Below are positions 24,000-35,767 of a DNA stretch of 64,000 nucleotides, in pieces (the stretch's first letter is position 1; each line of letters begins with the position of its first letter). The translations under genes and the position numbers were made by a program. Source of the stretch: Zeus faber (taxonomy: Eukaryota > Chordata > Actinopteri > Zeiformes > Zeidae); contig OY482850.1 of the NCBI GenBank assembly GCA_960531495.1, forward strand, positions 6,725,653-6,789,652. The letters run 5' to 3'. Under the pieces are notes generated by a model. That model did not search any database, was not told where the DNA came from, and was given only the letters and a program-made list of their open reading frames with translations.

Positions 24000-24101
24000 T
24001 TCCTGTATTCACGACAACTTCTTCCCGGGCACAGCAATCACCCGTTCCTCTGTTGCCCGTGTTAATGTTGGTCCCAACATTTACTTGGTTTCCTTTTCCA
24101 C
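24000..24101 (-). CDS. Array exon B2 (class B, 102 nt)
   Basis: Acceptor attttaacag, donor gtaagg, phase 1-1. It reads GKGNQVNVGTNINTGN, then GTGDCCAREE. This is the copy with the clearest VNVGTN core. Confidence 0.75.
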
Positions 24102-24473
24102 CTGTTAAAATACAGGCAGAAAAGGAAATGCAGCTACAGTATAAGGAAAAACACATAAGTCATGTTCCCATCTGATAATTGACACAGACACACAGAAGAA
24201 GTTGGGGGGGGGTTGCATTCCAAATGCCTTTGCATGACTTGGATACTGGCTTTAGATGGAGATTGATGACAAGCAACGCAACGTGTGATATTGTGATGCC
24301 GATGTGAAATGCAATGACGCAAAATTTGCATGTGCCATTTCAAAATGTCTCACCAGTTGTCATATTTCATCTATTTACATATTCATATCCATTTAATATA
24401 CAAATACAAAATACGATACATCATGCAGCCCTACTGAACATGTCAGATGTGACTCTAAAGCCTGTGAACTCAC

Positions 24474-24560
24474 TCGTGATTTGAATGTTGCTTCCTGAAC
24501 CAATGACTCGACTGCCGCTGAAGTTGATTCCACTGCCTGTGATGGTGTCTCCACCTGTTC
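24474..24560 (-). CDS. Array exon A4 (class A, 87 nt)
   Basis: Acceptor attttagcag, donor gtgagt, phase 1-1. It reads GTGGDTITGSGINFSGSRV, then GSGSNIQIT. Confidence 0.75.
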
Positions 24561-24972
24561 CTGCTAAAATAGGAGTTTTGTTTACTATGAAAATAATACT
24601 TCAAGTTCAAGACTTTTCTGTAAGCTGTTGAGATGTACTTGTCCATAATACTTGGAATGCTGTTTTGTGTGCTAATGCATATTTTCCTCAATATTTACAC
24701 GAGGAAGAAGGGATACCTCGATGTGCACTAGCTGAATTGAACCACGCCCAATATCAACGGAAGGAGGTCGGCAGCGTTTCATTGCAGTATTATGCAGGCG
24801 GTCTATAGGCTTTTTGTTAATTATGAAAACAATCAAATTTTTCCCCATCCGGTTGATGGTTCTGGTGAACATTAACTGAAGCTGCTGACCTGTATCTGCA
24901 TGAATGGATGAAGGTGTAAAGGTGTTCCTAATAAAGTGATGAGTGAGTGTATACTGTATGTGTATTTGTATG

Positions 24973-25103
<131 letters not shown>

Positions 25104-25130
25104 ATGTATGTGTACATATGTGTATATAAC

Positions 25131-25637
25131 GTATTTCCTCAAATAGTGACCGGAGACGTGATTTACCTCAACTGCAGAGGGTACCAGGCCTTTATCTGAA
25201 GCAGGTTTATATTAGATGCAGGCTTTTATATCTAATTCCCTCTGTTTAATAAGTATATTTGATCACATTTAGTATGAATTTTTAATCAAACTTCCGTCTG
25301 GGTGACATGCAAACACGTACACGGTGAAACAAGAAAGAGCTCCTGGCTCCCCTAAAAGTCGTAGTTGAGGTGATAGCCACCAGAGGGAATTACAGTTTTC
25401 AGAGTTCGCCTTGAACACATCACTTTATGGTTGGAACGCTGGAGAGTCAGAGCGCTCAGAGCGGGGTATTTGCCCCAAGATGCGACCTGCTATCTGCTAG
25501 GCAGCAGTAGGACATTGAGTGAATTAGATACATCTACAATAAAAACACGCTGTTTTTATTTGCTTGCAGGCTTTTATTTGTTCGTGTAGACCTCGCCCAG
25601 CATTCATTAGAGGCCCAGTTTATATTTGATGAAATAC
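25131..25637. mobile_element. MITE copy 2 with inverted ends
   Basis: The left end cgtatttcctcaaata and the right end tatttgatgaaatacg are inverted repeats of 16 bp with one mismatch. The body is non-coding. The incomplete copy at 23.6 kb indicates that this stretch was duplicated together with exons. Confidence 0.7.
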
Positions 25638-25909
25638 GGTATATGTATGTGTGTATATGTGTGTGTGTTTGTGAACTTTGAGTATTACGTATGTTTTGCA
25701 CCTTTGAGGCTTAAGGCCCCTTCCTGCGCACTAAAGCATATATTGTTCTCTCTTATAATGCTGCAGCCTGGTCATCATTTAAATTTGGCTGTATGTAGCA
25801 TTGTGTGCGCTTCTGTTACAAGTGATAAAGTCGCTGCGTCAATACTTTTGGATTTTCCTGATGTGAAGACTGTCCAGTCTAACAAGCAGGTTTCATAAAA
25901 TGTACTTAC

Positions 25910-26008
25910 ATGTAGTCACGGCAACTTCTTCCCCGGCACAGCATTCACCCGTTCCTCTGTTGCCTATGTTAATGTTTGTCCCAAGTCCTATTTGTTTTCC
26001 TCGTCCTC
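25910..26008 (-). CDS. Array exon B3 (class B, 99 nt)
   Basis: Acceptor attttaacag, donor gtaagt, phase 1-1. It reads GRGKQIGLGTNINIGN, then GTGECCAGEE. A solo LTR sits 34 bp upstream of its acceptor. Confidence 0.75.
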
Positions 26009-26041
26009 CTGTTAAAATACAGGCAGAAAGGAAATGCAGCT

Positions 26042-26378
26042 TGTGTCGGACCAAGGGGTGTGTTTAAGCTGCGGCTGCAGACAGCAGCGTGGCTTCCTTC
26101 CCGCAGCCACAGGGAGTTTTCTTCATGTTTGTCTGTCTTGCAGAGAGGGATCAGCACACAGGGCTCGTCAGCCGAGCAGGAGCCAGAGCAAAACATCCTT
26201 CCTCCTGGGCCCAGACTGATTGTTATTAGTGATTATTATTTATCCTTTTTGCCAGCGAGTCGTTCTGTTGTTGCCTAAATAAAAAAAACTCACGCTATGT
26301 TGGCGACCCAGTGCCAGAAAGACTCTCACTCCCTCTCAGACTCTCACTTCCTAAACCCGTACGGCAGAGACTTCCACA
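26042..26378 (-). mobile_element. Solo LTR with 5-bp target duplication
   Basis: 337 bp starting TGTGTCGG and ending TTCCACA (TG...CA), flanked on both sides by CAGCT (26037-26041 and 26379-26383). It interrupts intron sequence that is continuous in other array copies. An AATAAA-like run near 26277 is present on the plus strand, so the orientation is uncertain. Confidence 0.8.
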
Positions 26379-26481
26379 CAGCTATACGGAAGAAACATGT
26401 GAGTCATGTTCAATATGATAGTTGAATAAGAAATGGTTGAATTATGAATCTCTAAATCATTGATGTGGACCAAGTTCTCAC

Positions 26482-26568
26482 CGTTGATTTGAATGCTGTT
26501 TCCTGAACCAATGGAGCTACAGCTGATACTAATTCCACTATTTATGATTCTGTGTCTCCTTATTCATC
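26482..26568 (-). pseudogene. Degenerate class A exon
   Basis: It keeps a gtgagaac donor and an NSGISIS-like reading followed by SGNSIQIN, but a 2-bp insertion near the GDT block shifts the frame and the acceptor is weak. Partial copies of the same pseudo-exon lie near 32300-32370 and 33475-33540. Confidence 0.6.
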
Positions 26569-26895
26569 CTCAAATGCAGACAAACAGAAGAAGTTGTGGG
26601 GGGGCGGGGTGCATTCCAAATGCATTTGCATGGCTTGGATGCATGGCTTCAGATGGAGATTGACGGAAGACAGAAGAAGTTACGCAAACGTGTGATATTG
26701 TGATGCCGATATGAAATGCGATTAAGAAAAATTTGCATGTGTCATTTCTAAATGTCTCACCAGTCATAATGTCTCACCGGTGATATTTTATCTATTCACA
26801 TATTTATAAACATTTAATAATACAAAATACAATACATCATGCAGCCCTATGTTAGATGTGATTCTCTCAAGTCTTGATGTGGACAAAGAACTCAC

Positions 26896-26982
26896 CCGTG
26901 ATTTGAATGTTGCTTCCTGGACCAATGACTCGGCTGCCACTGAAGCTGATTCCACTGTCTTTGACGGTGTCTCCGCCTGTTC
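26896..26982 (-). CDS. Array exon A5 (class A, 87 nt)
   Basis: Acceptor tttttgcag, donor gtgagt, phase 1-1. It reads GTGGDTVKDSGISFSGSRV, then GPGSNIQIT. Its duplicate is A6 at 32.7 kb. Confidence 0.75.
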
Positions 26983-27470
26983 CTGCAAAAATACAGACAC
27001 AGGCATACATCGGGAAAAAAAGGGATATTTTGATGCAGAGTCTGCTACTCAGTGAAATCCTTGTGTATTCATAGATTTGGATCAGCAAATGTCCATCTCC
27101 ACAATACTTACAGTTTGGTTTTTAGTGTCAATTCTATTTTTGTCTGTATTTATGCAAATGGGGGGGGGGAGCGTACCTCGATACGCACTAGCAAAATAGC
27201 TCTTCACACTAGCCGACACCCAATGAACCAGCCCCAATCCCAGCTGAAGGAGAGTTGTGCAGCATTGAGTTGTGGCATTATTGCAGGGGGTTGTGAGAGA
27301 AAAATGCATATGATCAATTCCTTGAATGATGTTTTTTACATGTTTTATATCGGACGATAGCCTTTTGTATGTTATGTAGCTTTTAAAACACATTGCCTTG
27401 GGGTTTTCATGAGTCTCTCAAAGTTCATATGAAGAGACTGTTCTTTTCCAACAATGCCTACTGTAATATA

Positions 27471-30400
27471 AGTTCAAAGTTCAAAATGTTTTATTTGTCA
27501 AGTGTACAGTACAACACAAGGTCGTTCGGTATAATGAAGTTCTTAGGGCATGACAGGCAACAACTATGTAGTGGAATATAAGGAGGAAATACATTTTTTT
27601 AAATAAAACAAGAGTCGAATATAAAAAAAAGTAAGAGTCGATGTTACAAATACAGGCCAGAGGTCGCAGTGTATGTACATACAATTAAATAAGAAATTAT
27701 TCCTAAAACGGAAACTAAAAATTGGAACATTGTAGCAGTTCCAACAGAAATAGGTCAGTCATTACACAAGATATGGATATAAATATAAAGTGAAGGAGTG
27801 CCGGTGGATATGTTCATGTAGTTGTCGTGATGTACATTTAATTTACATAGGTGACTACAGATGTTGCAGGTTGAGAAGCCTGTTGGCCTGAGGGTAAAAA
27901 CTGTTTGTGAGTCTGGTAGTCCACGCCCAGATGCTCGGGTAATGTTTACCAGACGGCAGCAGCGTGAACATTCCGGAGCCTGGGTGGCTGTAGTCCTTTA
28001 TGATTTTCAGTGATTCCTAAGGCATCGTGGGCGGTAGATGCCTTGCACAGAGGGGAGCTGGCAACCAATGATGCGCTCCGCTGTCTTCATCACCCTCTGA
28101 AGCAGCCTGCGATCAGCAGCGGAGCAGCTGCTGTACCAGGCGGTGATGCAGCCAGTGAGAATGCTCTCAATGGTGCATCGGTAGAAGCTGGTGGGAGTCC
28201 TGACAGACATGTCAAACTTCTTGAGTATCCTCAGGAAGAATAGTGCTGTTTTTAATGCCGTGTCCAATTGCCTGGACCTGGAGAGGTCATCATTGATGAA
28301 CACACTGAGGAACTTGAAGCAGGAGACTCTCTCCACTTCAGCACCGTCGATCTGGATGGGGGCGTGCCCCCCCACTGTCGTTTCCTGTAGTCCACGATAA
28401 TCTCTTTAGTCTTGCAGATGTTGAGAGAGAGGTTGTTATCCTGGCACCATGTTGCCAAGACGCTGACCTCCTCTCTGTAGGGGGACTCATCGTTGTTGGA
28501 GATGAGACCCAGGATGGTGGTGTCGTCCGCAAACGTAAGGATGGTGTTGGTGCTGCGCATGGCCACACAGTCATGTGTGAACAGTTCAGGAGGGGACTGA
28601 GTACGCAGCCCTGCGGGGCTCCGGTGCTCAAGGTCAGTGCAGAGGAGGAGAGGTTTCCCATTCTCACCACCTGGGGTCTGCTCGTTAGGAAGTCCAGGAT
28701 TCAGTTACAGAGGGAAGTGTTAAGACCGAGGATCCTGAGCTTGGGAACAAGCTTAGCGGGCATAATTGTATTGAATACTGAGCTGTGATCTACAAACAGC
28801 ATCCTCACGTATGTGTTGCTCTTGTCCAGGTGGGAGAGGGTGGTGTGCACTGCCAGGGCGATGGCGTCGTCCATAGATCTGTTCGGACGATATGCAAATT
28901 GAAAGGGGTCCAGGGTGTCAGGAAGGGAGGAGCAGATGTGAGTTCTGACTAGCCGCTCGAAGCACTTCATGATGGTAGAGCTCAGTGCTACGGGGCGATA
29001 GTCTTTTAGGCAGGTGATGGGTTGTTTCTTTTGTAGTGGGACAATGGTTGTCTGTTTGAAGCAGGTGGGGACTGTAGACGGGATCAGGGACAGGTTGAAT
29101 ATGGAGGTGAATACCTCCGCCAGCTGGTCGTCGATACTCGCCTCAAAACGTGCATAGAAGGTGTTGAGCTTGTCGGGAAGAGAAGTGGCTGGTTGGGCAT
29201 CACTCCTGTTTCTCCCTTTGTAGTCTGTGATGGTGCGCAGTCCAAACCACATGCATCTGGGGTTGGAAACTGTGGTAGTCCAACTCCAGCTTGTCTCTGT
29301 AGGCTCTTTTGGCGTCTCTGATGGCTTTCCAAAGGTCGTATCTGGACTTCCTCAAGGCCTCCAGGTCCCCAGAGCTATAGGCGGAGGACCGTGCTCTGAG
29401 CTTAGCATGGACATCACCATTTACCCAGGGCTTCTGGTTGGGGAAAGTCCTGACCTTGACTCTTGGGACGACATCATCAATGCACTTGGAGATGAAGGCT
29501 GAGACAGAGTCAATGTATGCATCAATGTCCCTAACAGCTGCAACACAGACCATCTGCCAGTCCGTGGTTTCGAAAACAGTCCTGGAGAGTGGTAGTGGAT
29601 TCTCCACTACAGCGCTGGACTGTCCGACAAACCGGCTTTCCTTGCTTTAATCGTTGTCTGTAGCTTGGTAGGAGAAGAATGGGGGTGTGATCCGCCTTAC
29701 CAAAGGCAGGGCGGGGGAGGGGTTTATAGCTGTCCCGTAGTTGTGAATAACAATGGTCGACAGTCTGATCACCCCTGTTAGGAAAGTTGATATGCTGGTG
29801 ATATTTAGGCAAAACTTTCTTCATATTAGCCCTATTGAAGTTGCCACAAACAATAGAAGCTGCCTCAGGGTGAGCATTCTCCAGTCCACCCGTAAAGGTC
29901 CTCTAACGCGCACATGTTATCCGCCTGCGGGGGTATGTAGACTGCCGTGATAATAGCGGAGCTGAATTCCCACGGGAGGTAGAAGTGACAGACTTTTATA
30001 GTTAAGAGCTCCAGGTCCGGAGAGCAGTGTTTTGAAAGTACTGATAAATCCAAACCCCAGCGAGAGTTAACCATAATGCAGACCCCACCGCCTCTGCGTT
30101 TACCTGACTCTGTGGTTCTGTCATGCCGGTAGATGAAAAATCCAGCCGGAGTAACGGCAGAGTCAGGCACCGTAGTGTCTGGCCAGGTTTCTGTGAACGC
30201 CAACACACAGCAGTTTGCGATGTCCCGCTGGAAGTTAATCCGTGAGTGTAGTTCGTCCATTTTATTGTCCAGGGATTGAACATTTGCCAGTAAAATGCTC
30301 AGTAGCAGCGGATTGCAGTACCTCGTCCGAGATCTGCATAGAATTCCAGCACGTTTGCCTTACTCCGGTAAGTTGCGAAAAAGTCCATATTAAGTGTCGA

Positions 30401-30476
30401 ACAGACGTCCAGGAGTGCTTGTCGTTCATATTGTAAGAGCAACAGTGCACTGCGTGCAAAAATAAGAACAATACAG
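27471..30476 (-). mobile_element. LINE, Rex1/L2-like non-LTR retrotransposon, broken
   Basis: On the minus strand from about 30260 an endonuclease part (NCCVLAFTETW, GGGVCIMVNSRWG) is followed by YCSQLRDSYKPLPRPAFGKAD, then by RT. The RT includes [33 protein letters not shown] and [13 protein letters not shown] (the usual FVDYSSAFNT has lost its Tyr), then [12 protein letters not shown] and [12 protein letters not shown]. The thumb block SFYRCTIESILTGCITAWY comes last. Frameshifts and an internal deletion before [11 protein letters not shown] kill it. The 3' end at 27471 is a gaactttgaactt microsatellite tail, typical of these LINEs. Flanks match an uninterrupted array copy at 33.1-33.3 kb. 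Confidence 0.85.
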
Positions 30477-30800
30477 TCCTGTAAATGACTGTTTTAGTCA
30501 TTATCTTGTTTTTTTCTAGCTCGTTAAAAGGCCACTCAATGTATGCTTTCCTGGCACCGATAGTGTTAAATGTTTTTCTTTGTTAAAACTTGTTCTCAGC
30601 TGTTACTGAAGGCATCAGCGAATCACATGGCTAGTCTCAGAATGGGACACAACCTTTCATCGGTATAAAGCCCTCTTCAACAGAAGCAAGGGCAGACCGA
30701 TCAAGACGACTCCTTTGAAGCCGCTGTTAATCTTTTCCTTTATTCTGCAGAATAAATATCTTTAATATTCTCAGTTTGTTTTCCTGTAGCAGGCAGATTA
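30477..30800. other. Array-derived flank and LTR-like sequence
   Basis: 30477-30600 matches 33304-33455. After it, 30608-30790 has ggtataaagcc (TATA-like) and gcagaataaata (polyA-like), suggesting an LTR fragment, but no partner or target duplication was found. Confidence 0.35.
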
Positions 30801-30802
30801 AC

Positions 30803-31003
30803 ATTACATTGCATTTGGCAGACGCTTTTATCCAAAGCAACTTACAATTATTCAAACACCGACGGACACAGCCATCAGGAGCGATTAGGGGTTAAGTGTC
30901 TTGCTCAAGGACACCACAGCATGCTAGCAGGAGGAGCCTGGGATCCAACCAGCAACATTTAGATTACAAGACGACCAGCTCTACCTCCTGAGCTACCATC
31001 CCC
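30803..31003 (-). mobile_element. tRNA-derived SINE
   Basis: On the minus strand the head reads gatggtagctcaggaggtag (A box), then ggttggatccc (B box). The tail contains the conserved ttggcagacgcttttatcc core on the plus strand. Related copies lie at 58.5 and 60.3 kb. Confidence 0.8.
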
Positions 31004-31059
31004 ATTAACTTCACTGACCATGCAGGATACATTTTCCAACAGGGTCTAAAGTATAGGAG

Positions 31060-31880
31060 CTTTGTTCATTCTATAAGAAATACTTCAAGTTCAACACTTT
31101 TCTGTAAGCTGTCGATATGTACTTGTCCATAATACTTGGAGTGTTGTTTTTTGTGCTAATCCATTTTTTCCTCAATATTTACGCAAGGGAGATGGGATAC
31201 CCCGATGTGCACTAGCGGAAGTGAACAACGCCCAATTTAAAGGTAAGGAGGTCGGTAGCGTTTTGTTGCAGTATTATTGCAGGCGATTCCTAGGCTTTTT
31301 GTTAACTATGAAAACAATACATGTTAAATAGATAAATCACTCCAAACAATCATTATATGAAACAAAAATATATAGTTTGTGCTCGGCACCAGACAGTTGG
31401 AATGTTTTAGTGACTGTAACGTCAGTATCAAAATGCAAGTTCTTAATCAAGGTCAATTTAATGATAGCAACTCCAATGAGATTAAAACCGTTAAAGCTGG
31501 CCTTCAGAATATCTTTCATTGAGGATCATACACCAAACAATGAACCCCACTTGTTACACGTAATGTAAAGAGTCCACTGAACTCTAGAAGTTTAAATTAG
31601 TAACTACGTTGCATTGCTGGACACACCTAAATCATGATGTCAAAGCAGATCCGACATGAAGAAAAAAATCCTCTATAAAAAGTTATAGTAGCACAACCAA
31701 ATGAGCACTAAAAAAATGTCCTTCTTAAAATACTTACATATGAAATATTACTACGGCCTGTTTTTATTCAGCAAGCTTTCCTTTGTAAAATTACAATTGT
31801 ATGTGAATATTGTCTTTTGATTGCTTCTCTCTTTTATTTTGCGTTTCTATATTGCATTTTTTTGTTGTTGATTGAAACTT
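31060..31880. repeat. Segmental duplication matching 34040-34880
   Basis: Colinear blocks share acttttctgtaagctgt, caacgcccaattt, aacaatacatgttaaatag and the stretch caccaaacaatgaacccca. They lack coding exons and appear to be array intergenic or intron DNA. Confidence 0.8.
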
Positions 31881-31901
31881 TTTGCCAATTCTGACTCTGC
31901 A

Positions 31902-33140
31902 GACAGCAGCGTGGCTTCCTTCCCGCAGCCACAGGGAGTTTTCTTCATGTTTGTCTGTCTTGCAGAGAGGGATCAGCGCACAGGGCTCGTCAGCCGAGCA
32001 GGAGCCAGAGCAAAGCATCCGTCCTCCTGGGCCCAGACTGATTGTTATTAGTGATTATTATTTATCCTTTTTGCCAGCGAGTCGTTCTGTTGTTGCCTAA
32101 ATAAAAAAAACTCACACTATGTTGGCGACCCAGTGCCAGAAAGACTCTCACTCCCTCTCAGACTCTCACTTCCTAAACCCGTACGGCAGAGACTTCCACA
32201 CAGCTATACGGAAGAAACATGTGAGTCATGTTCAATATGATAGTTGAATAAGAAATGGTTGAATTATGAATCTCTAAATCCTTGATGTGGACCAAGTTCT
32301 CACCGTTGATTTGAATCCTGTTTCCTGAACCAATGGAGCTACAGCTGATACTACTACTTATTTGTCCTCAAATGCAGACAAACAGAAGACGTTGTGGATT
32401 CCAAATGCGTTTGCATGGCTTGGATGCATGGCTTCAGATGGAGATTGACGGAAGACAGAACAAGGTACGCAACATGTGATATTGTGATGCCGATATGAAA
32501 TGCGATTAAGCAAAATTTGCATGTGTCATTTCTAAATGTCTCACCAGTCATAATAACTCACCGGTGATATTTTATCTATTCACGTATTTATATCCATTTA
32601 ACAATACAAAATACAATACATCATGCAGCCCTATTAAACATGTTAGATGTGATTCTCTCAAGCCTTGTGATGTGGACAAAGAACTCACCTGTGATTTGAA
32701 TGTTGCTTCCTGGACCAATGACTTGGCCACCGTTGAAGCTGATTCCACTGTCTTTGACGGTGTCTCCGCCCGTTCCTGCAAAAATACAAAAATGGTTTTT
32801 CGTGTCCCTTCTTTTTATTGTGTGTATTTACGCAAATGGAGGGGGCATACCACGATATGCACTAGTGAAATAGCTCCTCACACTAGCCGACACCCAATGA
32901 ACCAGCCCTAATCCCAGCTGAAGGAGAGGTGTGCAGCATTGAGTTGTGGCATTATTGCAGGGGGTTGTGGGAGAAAAATGCATATGATCAATTCCTTGAA
33001 TGTTGTTTTTTTAAACATGTTTTATATCAGACAATTGCCTTTTGCATGTTACGTAGGTTTTAAAACACATTGCCTTGGGGTTTTAATGAGTCTCTCAGAG
33101 TTTATATGAAGTGTGTTCTTTTCCAACAATGCCTACTGTA
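31902..33140. repeat. Segmental duplication, right copy
   Basis: Duplicate of 26082-27470. Its left junction falls inside the LTR, where LTR sequence is fused to gactctgcagacagcagc without the LTR's 5' end. Confidence 0.8.
32689..32775 (-). CDS. Array exon A6 (class A, 87 nt)
   Basis: Acceptor tttttgcag, donor gtgagt, phase 1-1. It reads GTGGDTVKDSGISFNGGQV, then GPGSNIQIT. It differs from A5 at only a few codons (SGSR to NGGQ). Confidence 0.75.
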
Positions 33141-33778
33141 GTGTAAGGGTTTACCAGATCACATTCCATCTTTACTCCACCTGGTGTGGGGATAAGGAAA
33201 ACCCCCATGGGGCTCAACAGAGCATTCTGGTTTGTTTTATGGCATAGTAAGACTGTACCTGTGACCTGAGAGAAACACCCGGGGATATGATTGAGGGGGT
33301 ATAGTCCTGTAAATGACTCGCTAACCAATGGTTCACAACTGCTTTTGTCGTTATCTCTTTTTTTCTGGCTTGTAAAAAGGCCATTTGTGTAAACACTCAA
33401 TGTATGCTTTCCTGGCACCGATTGTGTTCAATGTTTTTCTTTGTTAATACATGTTCTCTTTGCATGTGTCATACAGCTGATACTAATTCCACTATTTATG
33501 ATTCTGTGTCTCTTTATTTGTCCTTAAATGCAGACAAACAGAAGAAGTTGGGGGGGGTGCATTCCAAATGCGTTTGCATGGCTTGGATGCATGGCTTCAG
33601 ATGGAGATTGACGGAAGACAGAAGAAGGTATGCAAACGTGTGATATTGTGATTGCGATGAGAAATGCTATTAAGCAAAATTAGCATGTGTCATTTCTAAT
33701 TGTCTCACCAGTCATAATGTCTCAGCGTTAGATGTTAGATGTGATTCTCTTAAGTCTTGATGTGGACAAAGAACTCAC

Positions 33779-33865
33779 TCGTGATTTGAATGTTGCTTCC
33801 GGGACCAATGACTCGGCCGCCGCTGAAGCTGATTCCACTGTCTATGATGGTGTCTCCGTCTGTTC
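33779..33865 (-). CDS. Array exon A7 (class A, 87 nt)
   Basis: Acceptor attttagcag, donor gtgagt, phase 1-1. It reads GTDGDTIIDSGISFSGGRV, then GPGSNIQIT. Confidence 0.75.
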
Positions 33866-34942
33866 CTGCTAAAATACAAACACAGGCAAACATCGGAAAA
33901 AAAAAAGGGATGTTTTGATGGAGCGTCTGCTACCCAGTGAAATCCTTGTGTATTCATAGATTTGGATCAGCAAATGTCCATCTCCATAATACTTTACATT
34001 TGGTTTTTAGTGTCAATTCTTTTTTTATTTTCATTTTCATTTTCATTTTTTATTTCTAAAAGAAATACTTCAAGTTCAACACTTTTCTGTAAGCTGTTGA
34101 GATGTACTTGTCCGTAATACTTGGAGTGTTGTTTTTCGTGCTAATAAATGTATTCTTCATATCTACGCAAAGGAGATGGGATACCCCGATATGCACTAGC
34201 GGAAATGAACAACGCCCAATTTCAACAGAAGGAGGTCGGCAGCGCTTTGTTGCAGTATTATTGCCGGCGATCTATAGGCTTTTTGTTAATTATGAAAACA
34301 ATACATGTTAAATAGATAAATCACTCAAAACAATCATTATATGAAACAAAAATATATAGTTTGTGCTCGGCACCAGATAGTTGGAATGTTTTAGTGACTG
34401 TAACGTCAGTATCAAAATGCAAGTTTTTAATCAAGGTCAATAAATGATAGCAGCTCCAATGAGATTAAAACCATTATAGTTGGCAAGAATATCTTTCATT
34501 GAGGATCATACACCAAACAATGAACCCCACTTGTTACACGTAATGTAAAGAGTCCACTGAACTCTAGAAGTTTAAATTAGTAACTACGTTGCATTGCTGG
34601 ACACACCTAAATCGTGATGTGAAAGCAGATCTGACATCAATGGAAAAATCCTCCATAAAATGTAATAGTAGCACAACCAAATGATCATTAAAAAATGTTC
34701 TTCTTAAAATACTTACATATGAAATATTACTACGGCCTGTTTTTATTCAGCAAGCTTTCCTTTGTAAAAATCACAATTATATGTGAATATTGTCTTTTGA
34801 TTGCTTTTCCCTTCATTTAGCGTTTCTATATTGCATTTTTTGTTGTTGATTGACACTTTTTGCCAATTTTGACTCTGCACATCTCAGTATTGTGTTATCT
34901 AACCTCCAGGGTGGAATTCATGTCTATATCCAGTCATTTATT

Positions 34943-35012
34943 ATCAATCAATTGTGCTGGAATATAGCTAAACTAGACACATTGTATCCAAAAATCGAAA
35001 CATGGCCTGTAT
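34943..35012 (-). CDS. Possible terminal exon of the 35-kb array gene
   Basis: After B4, an acceptor (ttatacag) opens a phase-1-compatible frame reading HVSIFGYNVSSLAIFQHN and then a stop. A similar but broken sequence lies at about 20030-20080. There is no independent support for this exon. Confidence 0.3.
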
Positions 35013-35056
35013 AACACCAATTTCATAAAATAAAAAACAAAAGAGCAAAAACGTAC

Positions 35057-35143
35057 TTCCGGTATTCCCTTCAACTTCTCCAGCGACACAGCAGATTCCC
35101 ATTTTACGGTTTTTACCAATATTAACTTGGTTTCCTCGTCCCT
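35057..35143 (-). CDS. Array exon B4 (class B, 87 nt), second coding exon of the 35-kb gene
   Basis: Acceptor tttaaacag, donor gtacgt, phase 1-1. It reads GRGNQVNIGKNRKMG, then ICCVAGEVEG. It is the most diverged class B exon and keeps both the V-N-I-G-x-N core and the Cys-Cys pair. Confidence 0.75.
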
Positions 35144-35282
35144 CTGTTTAAAGAAAGACAGAAAGTAAACATAGTGATTAAGAGAGAAATTCGTGGACTA
35201 TATATCATGTTCACATCTGAGAGTCAAATAAGAAATAATTGAACTTTGAATCTCTAAATCCTTATGTGGACAAAGAACTCAC

Positions 35283-35366
35283 CGACGACTTGAAAGTTAT
35301 TTCCTCCATCTGATGCAAAATTTTTCCGGTGTATGCCTCTGCGTGTGGTGGTGTTCCCCATTGTTT
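35283..35366 (-). CDS. Array exon A8, probable first coding exon
   Basis: Acceptor ttttgatag, donor gtgagt, 84 nt. It has an in-frame start codon in good context (acaATGg), giving MGNTTTRRGIHRKNF, then DGGNNFQVV. The NFQVV core stands where other class A exons have NIQIT. It lies about 230 bp downstream of a TATA box, with a LINE 3' tail inserted between. The product would start with no signal peptide, so it would be cytosolic if this start is right. The family is not recognised; see the findings for the RHIM-like idea. Confidence 0.7.
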
Positions 35367-35439
35367 CTATCAAAATACATAGGCATATACACTTAGAAAA
35401 AAAGAGACGCATCGTCATTACAGAGTCTGTGTATGTGAC

Positions 35440-35476
35440 AAATAAAAATCTTGAATCTTGAATCTTGAATCTTGAG
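35440..35476 (+). repeat. LINE 3' tail, (TTGAATC)n
   Basis: Four copies of cttgaat after aataaaaat. The same tail ends the LINE at 44.67 kb. This is an isolated, extremely truncated insertion upstream of A8. Confidence 0.7.
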
Positions 35477-35593
35477 TCACACAAACACTACACTACCAAT
35501 TCCTTGGCCTAAGCTGCGCTGTCTTGTACTGTGCTCCGCTGTTAAGGGAGCTTGTTGGCTTCAGATGGAGATATTAGGAAAGTGCAGTCTGTC

Positions 35594-35602
35594 CTTATAT
35601 AG
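35594..35602 (-). promoter_or_regulatory. TATA box, array promoter 2
   Basis: The minus strand reads GGCTATATAAGGACAGACTGC-like sequence, then atctccatctgaagccaaca. It matches promoter 1 at 21.13 kb in core and leader, so transcription is expected toward A8. Decayed leader copies (ccatctgaagcca) also occur near 26640, 32430 and 33600. Confidence 0.7.
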
Positions 35603-35767
35603 CCGTCCTTGACAGGTGTGTCCAAGTGAGTATGAGTGTGTTTTGTTACCCGAACCAGTCTAAGCCAGAGCCGAGGTGTGTGAGAAAGTTAAACCCTTCA
35701 CATTACTCAGCCTGTTTGTGATTTATAACGTGCTTGCATGGATGTGTTTGACTGTCTTTTAAATCAT

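Larger units (their letters stand above)
26082..27470. repeat. Segmental duplication, left copy
   Basis: Colinear with about 31902-33140: both hold the 3' two-thirds of the LTR, the pseudo-exon, exon A5/A6 and the tail with gcattgagttgtggcatt and ttcttttccaacaatgcc. The right copy begins inside the LTR. Confidence 0.8.

Noticed and set aside
25969-26278. Frames across the solo LTR (minus 75 codons, plus 100 codons), duplicated at 31.8-32.1 kb
   Set aside because: They lie in an LTR and its copied fragment; repetition reflects duplication, not protein conservation.
26867-27088. Long minus-strand frames running through the class A exons (also at 20473, 21237, 21544 and 35254)
   Set aside because: They include intron sequence past good splice sites (reading EFFVHI from gtgagttctttgtccac); only the exon part is used.
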